This document shows positions 18,087 to 25,290 of a DNA stretch of 64,000 nucleotides, piece by piece. The stretch is from Flavobacterium sp. ACN6 (lineage in GTDB: Bacteria; Bacteroidota; Bacteroidia; Flavobacteriales; Flavobacteriaceae), in assembly GCF_002304005.1 (NCBI RefSeq), contig NZ_MRCQ01000010.1:1-64000 (forward strand). Direction: 5' to 3'. Position 1 is the stretch's first letter. The number at the start of each line of letters is the position of its first letter. The position numbers were made by a program, and so were the translations under genes. The notes under the pieces are model-generated. The model made no database searches. It was not told the origin of the DNA and saw nothing but the letters and a program-made list of their open reading frames with translations.

Positions 18087-18544
18087 GATTTTAGATTGTT
18101 GATTTTAGATTTTAGATTTTTTTAAACATAGCCAACGGTTTCAACCGTTGGAACACAACGTATATCACGTTATGTATTATAACACGTTTCCCGCGGTGAA
18201 ATTGTTGGAACGCAATGTATATCATGCTATGCATTACAACACGTTTCCCACGGTTGAAATTGTTGGAACGCAACGCATAGCACACAACACGTTTCCCACG
18301 GTTGAAATTATTGGAACGCAACGCATGGCACACAACACGTTTCCCGCGGTTGAAACCGCGGGCTATATTTGAAATACTGGGGCTATATTTGAGACAATAT
18401 TTTTTATCTGATTCGAAAAAAAATAGACATTTATAATATTTCATTTTTTTCTTAAAACAACAATCAATTTTGGTATTTTTGCGCACCTGTAAGAATTAGA
18501 TTTTCATATAATCTAAAATCTAAAATCAGCAATCTAAAATTACA
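18087..18544. repeat. Composite repeat: heptamer array, palindromic units, inverted heptamer array
   Basis: The left end is five 7-bp units of GATTTTA type (18087-18121). The right end is five units of AATCTAA type (18510-18544), the inverted counterpart, stopping 2 nt before the next ATG. Between them, 18128-18368 holds palindromic units around CACGTTTCCC, starting at 18183, 18240, 18288 and 18336 (steps of 57, 48 and 48 bp). Each contains CGGTTGAAAT/GTTGGAACGCAACG words. Open frames across this block are low-complexity by-products of the repeat. A -7-like TATTTTTG lies at 18474-18481, inside the element. Confidence 0.8.
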
Positions 18545-18546
18545 AT

Positions 18547-18843
18547 ATGTTTGTCAGAATAGTAAAAATGAGTTTTCATGAAGAAAAAATCCCTGATTTT
18601 CTGGAGAATTTTGAATCTGTGAAAGAGAAAATACGAAATGCAGACGGAAATCGTTTTTTAGAATTGTATCAGGATAAAAATGACAAATGCATCTTTTTCA
18701 CTTACAGTTATTGGGAAACCGAAGAAGATTTAGAAAATTACAGAAATTCTGAATTATTTAATACGGTTTGGAATTTTACAAAGAAATTATTTAATGCAAA
18801 ACCAGAAGCGTGGAGCGTTGATAAATTGGTTAGCTTGAATTAG
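18547..18843 (+). CDS. Antibiotic biosynthesis monooxygenase (ABM) domain protein
   Basis: A 98-residue single-domain protein with the ferredoxin-like ABM fold. The sequence opens with MFVRIVKMSFHEEKIPDFLENF, followed by GNRFLELYQDKND and FFTYSYWETEEDLENYRNSELF, the typical beta-alpha-beta pattern with a conserved W in the YW motif. Relatives include heme-degrading and quinol monooxygenases as well as proteins of unknown function. The repeat element ends 2 nt upstream of the ATG, so the mRNA leader would lie in the repeat. It is probably a cytosolic dimer. The substrate is unknown. Confidence 0.8.
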   Translation: MFVRIVKMSFHEEKIPDFLENFESVKEKIRNADGNRFLELYQDKNDKCIFFTYSYWETEEDLENYRNSELFNTVWNFTKKLFNAKPEAWSVDKLVSLN

Positions 18844-18864
18844 TTTCAAGTTTCAAGTTTCACG
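18844..18864. repeat. Three heptamer units (TTTCAAG)
   Basis: Three units of 7 bp, TTTCAAG, TTTCAAG and TTTCACG, begin directly after the TAG stop of the preceding gene. They belong to the same 7-bp-period class as the longer arrays at 18087, 23213, 26302 and 60889. Confidence 0.65.
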
Positions 18865-18868
18865 TTAT

Positions 18869-19009
18869 ATGCTTGACTTGAAAAATTTTGGTTATTTTAA
18901 ACATAAAGGATCATTAGAAGGATTTTATAAATCGTACAGTTCGCAAAGCTTTGAGATTATGATATTTGAAAAAACAAAAAGCATTACCAATCCCAAAGGA
19001 GAAAGATAA
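18869..19009 (+). CDS. 46-residue ORF, possible remnant of a larger gene
   Basis: An uninterrupted frame of 46 residues with ordinary coding composition: FGYFKHKGSLEGFYKSYSSQ followed by SFEIMIFEKTKSITNPKGER. It ends 1 nt before the start codon of the Imm-NTF2 gene at 19011. It has no recognisable domain. Because the next gene encodes a toxin-immunity type protein, this may be the C-terminal leftover of a toxin. It could equally be a genuine short protein. Confidence 0.4.
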   Translation: MLDLKNFGYFKHKGSLEGFYKSYSSQSFEIMIFEKTKSITNPKGER

Positions 19010-19010
19010 T

Positions 19011-19331
19011 ATGAAGCGTTTAATTTTCGGAAAAGAGTATGCACGGGAACAATTAGATATTGCTTTATCAAATGAAGTACAACACAATTTTGTTAATGAA
19101 ATTGACATACTTATAAAAGATAGTACCATAGCTTTGCAAATTGTAGAACCCATTCTCTTTAGTATCTATGAAAGAAAGAATATAGAAACTCAAAAACCAT
19201 ATGAAATATATCTATTGGATAATTACTGGGTTATATCTGGAACTTTAGAAATAGATTCTTATGGAGGAACTTTTCTAATAATTATTGATGCCAGAAATTC
19301 GCAAATAATTAAAATTACACATGGTAGATAA
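19011..19331 (+). CDS. NTF2-fold immunity protein (Imm-NTF2, YbbC/YhhH type)
   Basis: A 106-residue protein starting at ATG 19011. A longer TTG start at 18966 would overlap the preceding frame and is less likely. The second half, DSTIALQIVEPILFSIYERK, PYEIYLLDNYWVISGTL and GGTFLIIIDARNSQIIKITHG, is characteristic of the NTF2-fold immunity domain used in polymorphic toxin systems. No polymorphic toxin with Rhs or PAAR repeats is visible nearby, so it looks like an orphan immunity gene. Only the 46-residue frame directly upstream could be a toxin remnant. Confidence 0.75.
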   Translation: MKRLIFGKEYAREQLDIALSNEVQHNFVNEIDILIKDSTIALQIVEPILFSIYERKNIETQKPYEIYLLDNYWVISGTLEIDSYGGTFLIIIDARNSQIIKITHGR

Positions 19332-19415
19332 TTTTATATCAAAATGAAAAATATGAAACAATTTACCAATTTAAACAATTCAACGATTACACAAATAAAC
19401 GAATAAACCTTATAC

Positions 19416-20141
19416 ATGAAATCAATCATTTTAAGAGAAATAAAATCCTTTTTTGGCTCTCCTATTGGCTATTTAGTCATTGCGATTTTCTTAATCAGCA
19501 ACGGACTCTTTTTATGGGTTTTTGAAGGAGATTACAATATTCTAAATTCTGGTTATGCCGATTTGACTCCATTTTTTACTTTGGCGCCTTGGATTTTAAT
19601 TTTCTTAATTCCAGCAGTAACGATGAGAAGTTTCTCTGACGAAAAAAAACAAGGAACTTTAGAATTACTATTAACCAAGCCTTTATCGATTTGGGAAATC
19701 GTAAACGGAAAATTTTTCGGTTCTTTTTTATTAATCATTTTAGCTATTATTCCAACATTGATTTACGTAAAAGTAATTTCAGATTTGGGTGCGCCCGAAG
19801 GTAATATTGATATGGGAAGCACAATTGGTTCTTACTTCGGATTATTGTTTTTAATTGCTTCTTATTCAGCAATTGGCATCTTCACTTCTACCCTTTCAGA
19901 AAATCAGATCGTAGCTTTTATTATTGCTGTTTTCTTATGTTTTTTCTTTTATTTTGGTTTTGAAGGCTTAGCTTCTTTAATTCAGGGTTCGAATAATTTT
20001 GTAGCTGTTTTAGGAATGCAGAATCACTTTAAAAGTATGAGCCGTGGTGTAATTGACACACGCGATGTTATTTACTTTCTAAGCATTACAATCGCTTTTC
20101 TATCTTTTACTGTTTATCAACTAAAATCTTTTAAAGCGTAA
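19416..20141 (+). CDS. gldF: Gliding motility ABC transporter permease GldF
   Basis: A 241-residue integral membrane protein with six predicted helices and the ABC-2 permease layout. It begins MKSIILREIKSFFGSPIGYL and has PAVTMRSFSDEKKQGTLELLLTKP, the conserved cytoplasmic loop of GldF-like permeases. With GldG and the ATPase GldA (encoded elsewhere in known gliders) it forms an ABC transporter needed for gliding in F. johnsoniae. Its stop codon overlaps the gldG start by 1 nt. The substrate of the transporter is unknown. Confidence 0.93.
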   Translation: MKSIILREIKSFFGSPIGYLVIAIFLISNGLFLWVFEGDYNILNSGYADLTPFFTLAPWILIFLIPAVTMRSFSDEKKQGTLELLLTKPLSIWEIVNGKFFGSFLLIILAIIPTLIYVKVISDLGAPEGNIDMGSTIGSYFGLLFLIASYSAIGIFTSTLSENQIVAFIIAVFLCFFFYFGFEGLASLIQGSNNFVAVLGMQNHFKSMSRGVIDTRDVIYFLSITIAFLSFTVYQLKSFKA

Positions 20142-21826
20142 TGAAAGCATCTACAAAGCAAAATCTAAAAACATTAGGCATCACTATTTTTATTTTAGTT
20201 GTTTTAAATGTACTTGGAACCTTATTTTTTCAACGTTTTGATTTAACAAAAGACAAACGCTATACTTTATCGCCAACTTCATTAGGAATTATAAAACAAG
20301 TTCAAAATCCGCTTTCTGTAAAAATTTACATGGCAGGAGATCTTCCAGCAGATTTTAAAAGATTACAACAAGAAACGAAACAGTTATTAGAAGAATTTCA
20401 GGCGTATAATAAAAATATAGTTTTTGAATTTGTTGATCCTTTAGAAAATGAAGACGAAAGCGACGAACTGACAAAATCACTTTTCAAAAAAGGATTAACT
20501 CCTGTAAACATTACAGTTGACGACAAAGGAAAACAATCTCAAGCGATGGTCTTTCCTTGGGCAGTTGCAGTTTACAACAATAAAGAAGTAAATATTCCAT
20601 TATTGAAAAATATAATGGGAGCTTCGACTACGCAAAAAGTAATCGGATCTATTCAGCATTTAGAATATTCAATTGCTGATGCCATAAATAAAATTACCAA
20701 AGACAAGCAGAAAAAAGTTGCTATTATAAGAGGTAATGGCGAATTGAAAGAAATTCATATTGCCAAAATGCTGGTGCAGATTAAAGAAAGCTACTACATT
20801 GGGCCTTTTACGTTAGATTCTGTTGCAACAGATCCAAATGGAACTTTAAATGCACTTAAAAAGTATGATTTAGCTATTATTTCAAAACCAACTGAAAAAT
20901 TTACTGACGAGGAAAAAGAAGTTCTGGATCAGTTTATTATGAATGGCGGAAAAACGCTTTGGTTAATTGATCAGGTTGCTGCCGATATGGACAGTTTATA
21001 CAATGATCAAGGCGCGGCTTTAGCTTATCCAAGAGATTTAAATCTAAATGATATGTTCTTCAAATACGGATTCAGAATTAATCCGGACTTGGTAAAAGAC
21101 GAGCAAGGAACTCCTATAAAGCTGGCGACTGGCGAACAAGGAAGCGCAACACAATATCAGGATTTCGTTTGGAAATTTGCACCGCAGGTTTACCCAACAA
21201 GCGAACATCCAATTGTAAAAAATCTTGGAGGAATTAAATTTGATTTTACAAGCCCAATCGATACTTTGAAAAACGGAATTAAAAAAACGGTTTTATTGCA
21301 ATCTTCACAGTACTCAAAAACTATCGGAGCGCCCGCAGAAATCAGTCTGAATATGGTAACCGAAAAATCGACTCCAGAAGAGTATGTGAATAAAGGAAAT
21401 CTGCCGCTAGCTGTTTTATTAGAAGGATCATTCCACTCTGCTTTTGAAAACAGAGTTTTACCTTTTAAAGACAATTCTTTTGCAGCAAAAGGAAAACCAA
21501 ATAAAATGATTGTTATTGCAGATGGAGATTTGGCAAGAAATCAACTAGACAAAAATAGAATGCCAGTTGAATTGGGTTACGATCAAAGAACTGGAAATTT
21601 GTACGACAACAAAGACTTCATCATGAATTGTATCAATTACCTTCTCGATGATACTGGACTTATTAACATTAGAAGCAAAGATGTAGAACTGCCTTTATTA
21701 GATAAAGAAAAAGTTTACGAAAGCTATAGTAATACCCAATTCATAACTATCGGAGTTCCAATTCTAATTTTATTAGTGTTTGGACTTGTATTTACCTTTC
21801 TTAGAAAAAGAAAGTACAGTAAATAG
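20141..21826 (+). CDS. gldG: Gliding motility ABC transporter auxiliary protein GldG
   Basis: A 561-residue membrane protein with an N-terminal anchor (about 8-30), a large periplasmic domain and a C-terminal helix (ITIGVPILILLVFGLVFTFL) followed by a basic tail. RFDLTKDKRYTLSP near the N terminus and the NGGKTLWLIDQV segment are typical of GldG and related ABC-type auxiliary proteins. It is translationally coupled to gldF. Mutants in the orthologues of F. johnsoniae do not glide. No other gld or spr genes lie in the window. Confidence 0.93.
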   Translation: MKASTKQNLKTLGITIFILVVLNVLGTLFFQRFDLTKDKRYTLSPTSLGIIKQVQNPLSVKIYMAGDLPADFKRLQQETKQLLEEFQAYNKNIVFEFVDPLENEDESDELTKSLFKKGLTPVNITVDDKGKQSQAMVFPWAVAVYNNKEVNIPLLKNIMGASTTQKVIGSIQHLEYSIADAINKITKDKQKKVAIIRGNGELKEIHIAKMLVQIKESYYIGPFTLDSVATDPNGTLNALKKYDLAIISKPTEKFTDEEKEVLDQFIMNGGKTLWLIDQVAADMDSLYNDQGAALAYPRDLNLNDMFFKYGFRINPDLVKDEQGTPIKLATGEQGSATQYQDFVWKFAPQVYPTSEHPIVKNLGGIKFDFTSPIDTLKNGIKKTVLLQSSQYSKTIGAPAEISLNMVTEKSTPEEYVNKGNLPLAVLLEGSFHSAFENRVLPFKDNSFAAKGKPNKMIVIADGDLARNQLDKNRMPVELGYDQRTGNLYDNKDFIMNCINYLLDDTGLINIRSKDVELPLLDKEKVYESYSNTQFITIGVPILILLVFGLVFTFLRKRKYSK

Positions 21827-21841
21827 ATGTTAATAAAAAAA

Positions 21842-21873
21842 TTGCGAAACTAAGAATGTTTACGATATATTTG
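21842..21873 (+). promoter_or_regulatory. Promoter of dnaN
   Basis: TTG (21842-21844) is followed by 21 nt and TATATTTG (21866-21873), a full match to the Bacteroidota consensus. The start codon lies 60 nt downstream, so dnaN can be transcribed independently of gldFG. Confidence 0.65.
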
Positions 21874-21933
21874 TAAAACCTTACTTAGTTGAAGAAAAAC
21901 TGAGAAAAAGAGCAAAAAATAAAACAAAAGACG

Positions 21934-23052
21934 ATGAAATTTATAGTATCGAGTTCGTACTTATTAAAACAATTACAAGTTTTAGGTAGTGTTATTAACA
22001 GCAACAATACACTTCCTATTTTAGATAACTTTTTATTTGAACTAGACAATAATGCCTTGACAGTTTCGGCTTCAGATCTTGAAACGACAATGTCAGCTAC
22101 ATTATCAATCGATTCTACAAGTAAAGGAAGCGTAGCTGTACCAGCTAAACTTTTGCTTGAAATTTTAAAAACTTTTCCAGAACAGCCGTTAACTTTTACT
22201 GTTGAGGATAACAATACAGTAGAAATCAGTTCAAATTCTGGTAAATATGCGTTGGCTTATGCTGCAGGAGAAGAATTTCCAAAAGCGGTAAGTCTTGAAG
22301 ACCCATCTGTAACACTTGTTCCTGCTGAAGTTTTAGCAACTGCTGTAAGCAAAACTATTTTTGCTGCTGGAAACGATGATTTACGTCCGGTAATGTCTGG
22401 AGTTTTCTTCCAGTTCTCACCAGAAGGATTGATTTTCGTAGCAACAGATGCTCACAAATTAGTAAAATACGCTCGTACAGATGTAAAAGCTTCTCAAGTA
22501 GCAGATTTTATTATGCCGAAGAAACCTTTAAATATCTTGAAAAGTATTTTAGGTACTTCTGATGCTGAAGTAAAAATTGAATACAACGATTCAAATGCGA
22601 CTTTCTCATTTGACAATTATATCTTAATGTGCCGTTTAATCGATGGAAAATATCCAAACTACGAAGCGGTAATTCCAAAAGAAAATCCAAACAAATTAAT
22701 GATTGACCGTTCTTTATTTTTAAGTTCAGTTAAGCGTGTTGCGATTTTCTCTAACAAAACTACGCACCAGATTCGTTTAAAAATTGCTGGAGCTGAATTA
22801 AACGTTTCTGCAGAAGACATTGATTACTCAAACAAAGCAGAAGAAAGATTGACTTGTGATTATCAAGGAGATGATCTTCAAATTGGTTTCAACTCTCGTT
22901 TCTTAACAGAGATGTTAACTAACTTGCAATCTGACATGATTATGCTTGAAATGTCATTACCAAATAGAGCAGGAATTTTAACTCCTGTCGACGGTTTAGA
23001 AGAAGGAGAAACAGTTACTATGCTTGTAATGCCTGTAATGTTAAATAGTTAA
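21934..23052 (+). CDS. dnaN: DNA polymerase III beta subunit (sliding clamp)
   Basis: A 372-residue clamp with three repeated domains, as expected for the homodimeric ring that tethers DNA polymerase III. Typical stretches are LPILDNFLFELDNNAL, SKGSVAVPAKLLLEILKTFP, RPVMSGVFFQF and DAHKLVKYART. The C terminus is PVMLNS. The gene is not next to dnaA here, as is usual in Bacteroidota. It has its own promoter (21842) and terminator (23162). Confidence 0.97.
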   Translation: MKFIVSSSYLLKQLQVLGSVINSNNTLPILDNFLFELDNNALTVSASDLETTMSATLSIDSTSKGSVAVPAKLLLEILKTFPEQPLTFTVEDNNTVEISSNSGKYALAYAAGEEFPKAVSLEDPSVTLVPAEVLATAVSKTIFAAGNDDLRPVMSGVFFQFSPEGLIFVATDAHKLVKYARTDVKASQVADFIMPKKPLNILKSILGTSDAEVKIEYNDSNATFSFDNYILMCRLIDGKYPNYEAVIPKENPNKLMIDRSLFLSSVKRVAIFSNKTTHQIRLKIAGAELNVSAEDIDYSNKAEERLTCDYQGDDLQIGFNSRFLTEMLTNLQSDMIMLEMSLPNRAGILTPVDGLEEGETVTMLVMPVMLNS

Positions 23053-23161
23053 CATTAAAGTTTCTTTCTGTTACAGGGATATTTTTTAGTTTCAAATTAA
23101 AGATATATCATTGTAAAAAAAAAAAAGATATCGCTATTAACCAACCATTTTTTATACCTAG

Positions 23162-23197
23162 AAACCGCAATTCCTATAAAGAGTTGCGGTTTTTTAT
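23162..23197 (+). terminator. Terminator of dnaN
   Basis: AACCGCAA (23163-23170) pairs with TTGCGGTT (23184-23191), extended by a few imperfect pairs, followed by a T-run. It is about 110 nt past the dnaN stop. Confidence 0.8.
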
Positions 23198-23212
23198 TTA
23201 GGTTATTTTGAG

Positions 23213-23469
23213 TTTCAGGTTTCAGGTTTCAGGTTTCAGGTTTCAGGTTTCAAGTTGATATACTGTGCGTATAATTTTTACCGCAAAGTGCGCTAAGATT
23301 TTGCTTCGGATTGTTTTAGAATGCTAAAGAACGCAAAGCTTTGTGTACTTATACTCTTTACTTTAGAGAAGAAAACTTTGTGATCTTTGCGTAAAATCTT
23401 AGCGCACTTTGCGGTAAAAATTACACGCAATCCATTTCAAACTGAAACCTAAAACTTGAAACCTGAAAC
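23213..23469. repeat. Composite repeat: heptamer array, 31-bp inverted repeat, inverted heptamer array
   Basis: The left end is five perfect TTTCAGG units plus TTTCAAG (23213-23254). The right end is four units of CTGAAAC type (23442-23469), the same word inverted. Between them, 23272-23302 and 23393-23423 are exact reverse complements over 31 nt, with a 90-nt loop. The arms contain CCGCAAAGTGCGCTAAG. The loop carries further related words (ACGCAAAGCTTTGTG, CTTTGTGATCTTTGCG). The organisation mirrors that of the element at 18087-18544, with different words. Confidence 0.85.
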
Positions 23470-23489
23470 ATTTTTTTTCTTTAACTTTG
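23456..23489 (+). promoter_or_regulatory. Promoter of the DsbA-family gene, partly inside the repeat
   Basis: TTG (23456-23458), contributed by a heptamer of the right repeat array, is followed by 23 nt and TAACTTTG (23482-23489). The ATG at 23494 is 4 nt beyond, so the transcript would be leaderless or nearly so. Confidence 0.5.
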
Positions 23490-23493
23490 TAAT

Positions 23494-24123
23494 ATGAAAA
23501 TAGAAATTTGGTCGGACATTATGTGTCCGTTTTGTTATATCGGAAAAAGACAGTTGGAAAGTGCCTTAGAATCCTTTCCAAATAATGATTTTGAAATTGA
23601 ATGGAAAAGCTTTCAGCTGGATCCAACCATCACTTCTGAACCAGATAAAGACGTTTATACGTTTTTAGCAGAAAGAAAAGGTATGTCGATCGAGCAATCT
23701 AAAGAAATGCACAAAGGCGTCTCAGAACGAGCTAAAAGTGTTGGTTTAGATTATAACTTTGATAAAGCTATTATATCCAATTCATTAAATGCGCACAGAA
23801 TCATTCAGCTGGCGAAAACTAAAAATTTAGGCGATGAAATGGAAGAAATTTTCTTTAAAGCTTATTTTACTGACGGTGAAGATTTAAATAATGGTCTTAC
23901 TTTAATAAAATTAGGAACAAAAGCAGGTCTGGAAGAAAACGAAATTAGAGAATTACTAGAAAGCGAAGATTTATTTGTAAAAGAAGTACAATCGGATATT
24001 AAAGAAGCAGGAGAAATTGGAGTTCAAGGCGTTCCGTTTTTTGTGTTCGACCGTAAATATGCAGTTTCCGGAGCACAGCCAGTCGATGCTTTTGTTCAAA
24101 CAATTCAAGAAGTTTTAAAATAA
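23494..24123 (+). CDS. DsbA family oxidoreductase (FrnE-like)
   Basis: A 209-residue thioredoxin-fold protein with the active-site motif CPFC (C11-C14) in WSDIMCPFCYIGKRQLE, an inserted helical domain, and the cis-Pro loop GVQGVPFFVFDRKYAVSGAQP near the C terminus. There is no signal peptide, so it acts in the cytosol, like the FrnE/YwbO branch of the family. Related proteins carry out disulfide exchange or isomerisation and are often induced by oxidative or metal stress. It is monocistronic, with a nearly leaderless promoter and a strong terminator. Confidence 0.9.
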   Translation: MKIEIWSDIMCPFCYIGKRQLESALESFPNNDFEIEWKSFQLDPTITSEPDKDVYTFLAERKGMSIEQSKEMHKGVSERAKSVGLDYNFDKAIISNSLNAHRIIQLAKTKNLGDEMEEIFFKAYFTDGEDLNNGLTLIKLGTKAGLEENEIRELLESEDLFVKEVQSDIKEAGEIGVQGVPFFVFDRKYAVSGAQPVDAFVQTIQEVLK

Positions 24124-24145
24124 ACTTCTATTCTTATAAAAATTT

Positions 24146-24185
24146 AAAAGCGTGCTGTCTACAACTAGACAGCATGCTTTTATTA
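24146..24185 (+). terminator. Terminator of the DsbA-family gene
   Basis: AAAAGCGTGCTGTCT (24146-24160) pairs with AGACAGCATGCTTTT (24167-24181) with one G-U or mismatch, followed by T-rich DNA. It is also a plausible terminator for the minus-strand small gene at 24210. Confidence 0.85.
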
Positions 24186-24209
24186 TTTAGTTCTACAATA
24201 AACTAAAAA

Positions 24210-24341
24210 TTAATGCCCAGCTTTACCTTTTGAATCTGTTGATTTTGTAGTTGAGCTTTTTCCTCTAGAACCAGAAGTTGATTTTTGAGTTTTTCCAGAA
24301 TCTTTCATTCCAGATTTCGAATCTTTTCTTGAAGTTTCCAT
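24210..24341 (-). CDS. Small basic Ser/Lys/Gly-rich protein (43 aa)
   Basis: A complete frame of 43 residues from ATG 24341 to TAA: METSRKDSKSGMKDSGKTQK, then STSGSRGKSSTTKS and TDSKGKAGH. It is almost entirely Ser, Lys, Thr, Gly and Asp, so it is basic and probably disordered. Small proteins of this kind are common in flavobacteria, but I know of no function. It is convergent with the DsbA-family gene and shares its bidirectional-looking terminator. The biased composition could also be coincidental. Confidence 0.5.
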   Translation of the reverse strand: METSRKDSKSGMKDSGKTQKSTSGSRGKSSTTKSTDSKGKAGH

Positions 24342-24543
24342 GATGTATAATTTTTTAAATTATTGATATACAAAGTTGCAAAATGGCTGGAAGTATTTTT
24401 TATAGAATTAAAATACAATTTTATAAAATAAAGAGCAGACAATAATGTAAGATTAAAACCAAATCCTATAATTTTTTTAATCATCTAATTTTCAAATTTG
24501 TATATATCCAAAAGTTGAAATTTATTCATTTAAAGTAACAGCT

Positions 24544-24819
24544 ATGAAAACAAATAATAACATTAGATATACTGCTGAAACAGCAAATTTTAAATGCAGT
24601 AAACCGGATCATATTGATACAGCTCATGAAAATGAAGCTCTGGATGCAGAATTTACATCGGGACAAAACCCTGATACTACTTATAAAAATCAGTGTGATG
24701 ACTTTTCTGATGACTCTTATGAAATTATAGAAAGCGGATTAAATACAGCTGAAGACAACACCCCTTTTTCAACTTATGACTGGGCAAATCCTTATGATAG
24801 TTATAATTTGGATCATTAA
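24544..24819 (+). CDS. Acidic hypothetical protein (91 aa)
   Basis: A 91-residue hydrophilic protein rich in Asp, Glu, Asn and Tyr (ending PYDSYNLDH). It has two Cys residues but no signal peptide, membrane segment or known domain. It is probably disordered. Its composition recalls the acidic small proteins at 50392-51524, but I see no clear alignment. It is followed after 59 nt by a DUF202 membrane protein in the same direction. The 200 nt before it show nothing beyond A/T-rich DNA. Confidence 0.6.
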   Translation: MKTNNNIRYTAETANFKCSKPDHIDTAHENEALDAEFTSGQNPDTTYKNQCDDFSDDSYEIIESGLNTAEDNTPFSTYDWANPYDSYNLDH

Positions 24820-24878
24820 GATGAGAAAAACTCAAACCCGCCTTATAATAAATTTGAAAATTAAAAATACTGCTAGAC

Positions 24879-25265
24879 ATGTCGCCTAAAAATGATCAGG
24901 AAATTATGAATGAATACCTCTCTAATGAAAGAACTTTATTGGCGTGGCTTCGTACTGGAATTGGGATCATGGTTTTTGGATTTGTAGCTGTAAAATTTTC
25001 ATTGTTTTTAAAACAGCTTCCGACAAAATATTTGGCCGAAACTATTGCACCCAACAGTAATTTCACGATTTACTTAGGAATTGGATTATTGATCGCAGGC
25101 GCTTTAACGATCCTCCTATCCTATTTAAGATATACTAAAACAGTCAAATTGCTAAAAGAAGGAAAGTACCAGTATTCAACCGCTATGCTTACCTTTATTA
25201 CAATGATGCTTTTTGTTTTGAGTATTTCCTTAATTGCTTATTTAATTATTGCAGCAACAAATTAA
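24879..25265 (+). CDS. DUF202 (YidH) family membrane protein
   Basis: A 128-residue inner-membrane protein with three predicted helices (about 28-48, 64-85, 103-126). The conserved N-terminal motif NERTLLAWLRTGIGIMVFGF is the hallmark of DUF202/YidH proteins. The role of this family is not established, although relatives occur in stress-related and vacuolar transporter chaperone contexts. It lies between an acidic hypothetical gene and the DNA-repair operon, 25 nt before the exonuclease gene, so it could be the operon's first gene. Confidence 0.88.
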   Translation: MSPKNDQEIMNEYLSNERTLLAWLRTGIGIMVFGFVAVKFSLFLKQLPTKYLAETIAPNSNFTIYLGIGLLIAGALTILLSYLRYTKTVKLLKEGKYQYSTAMLTFITMMLFVLSISLIAYLIIAATN

Positions 25266-25290
25266 ATCTTCTAAGCTAATTGAAAAATAA

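Noticed and set aside
18112..18486. Open frames of 124 (minus) and 74 (plus) residues with repeated GKRVV/NTFPTVE blocks
   Set aside because: They are translations of the palindromic repeat units at 18128-18368. Both strands are open for the same reason and the peptides are pure repeat.
23213..23469. Inverted repeat considered as an insertion sequence
   Set aside because: The 90-nt interior has no open frame for a transposase and no target duplication is visible.
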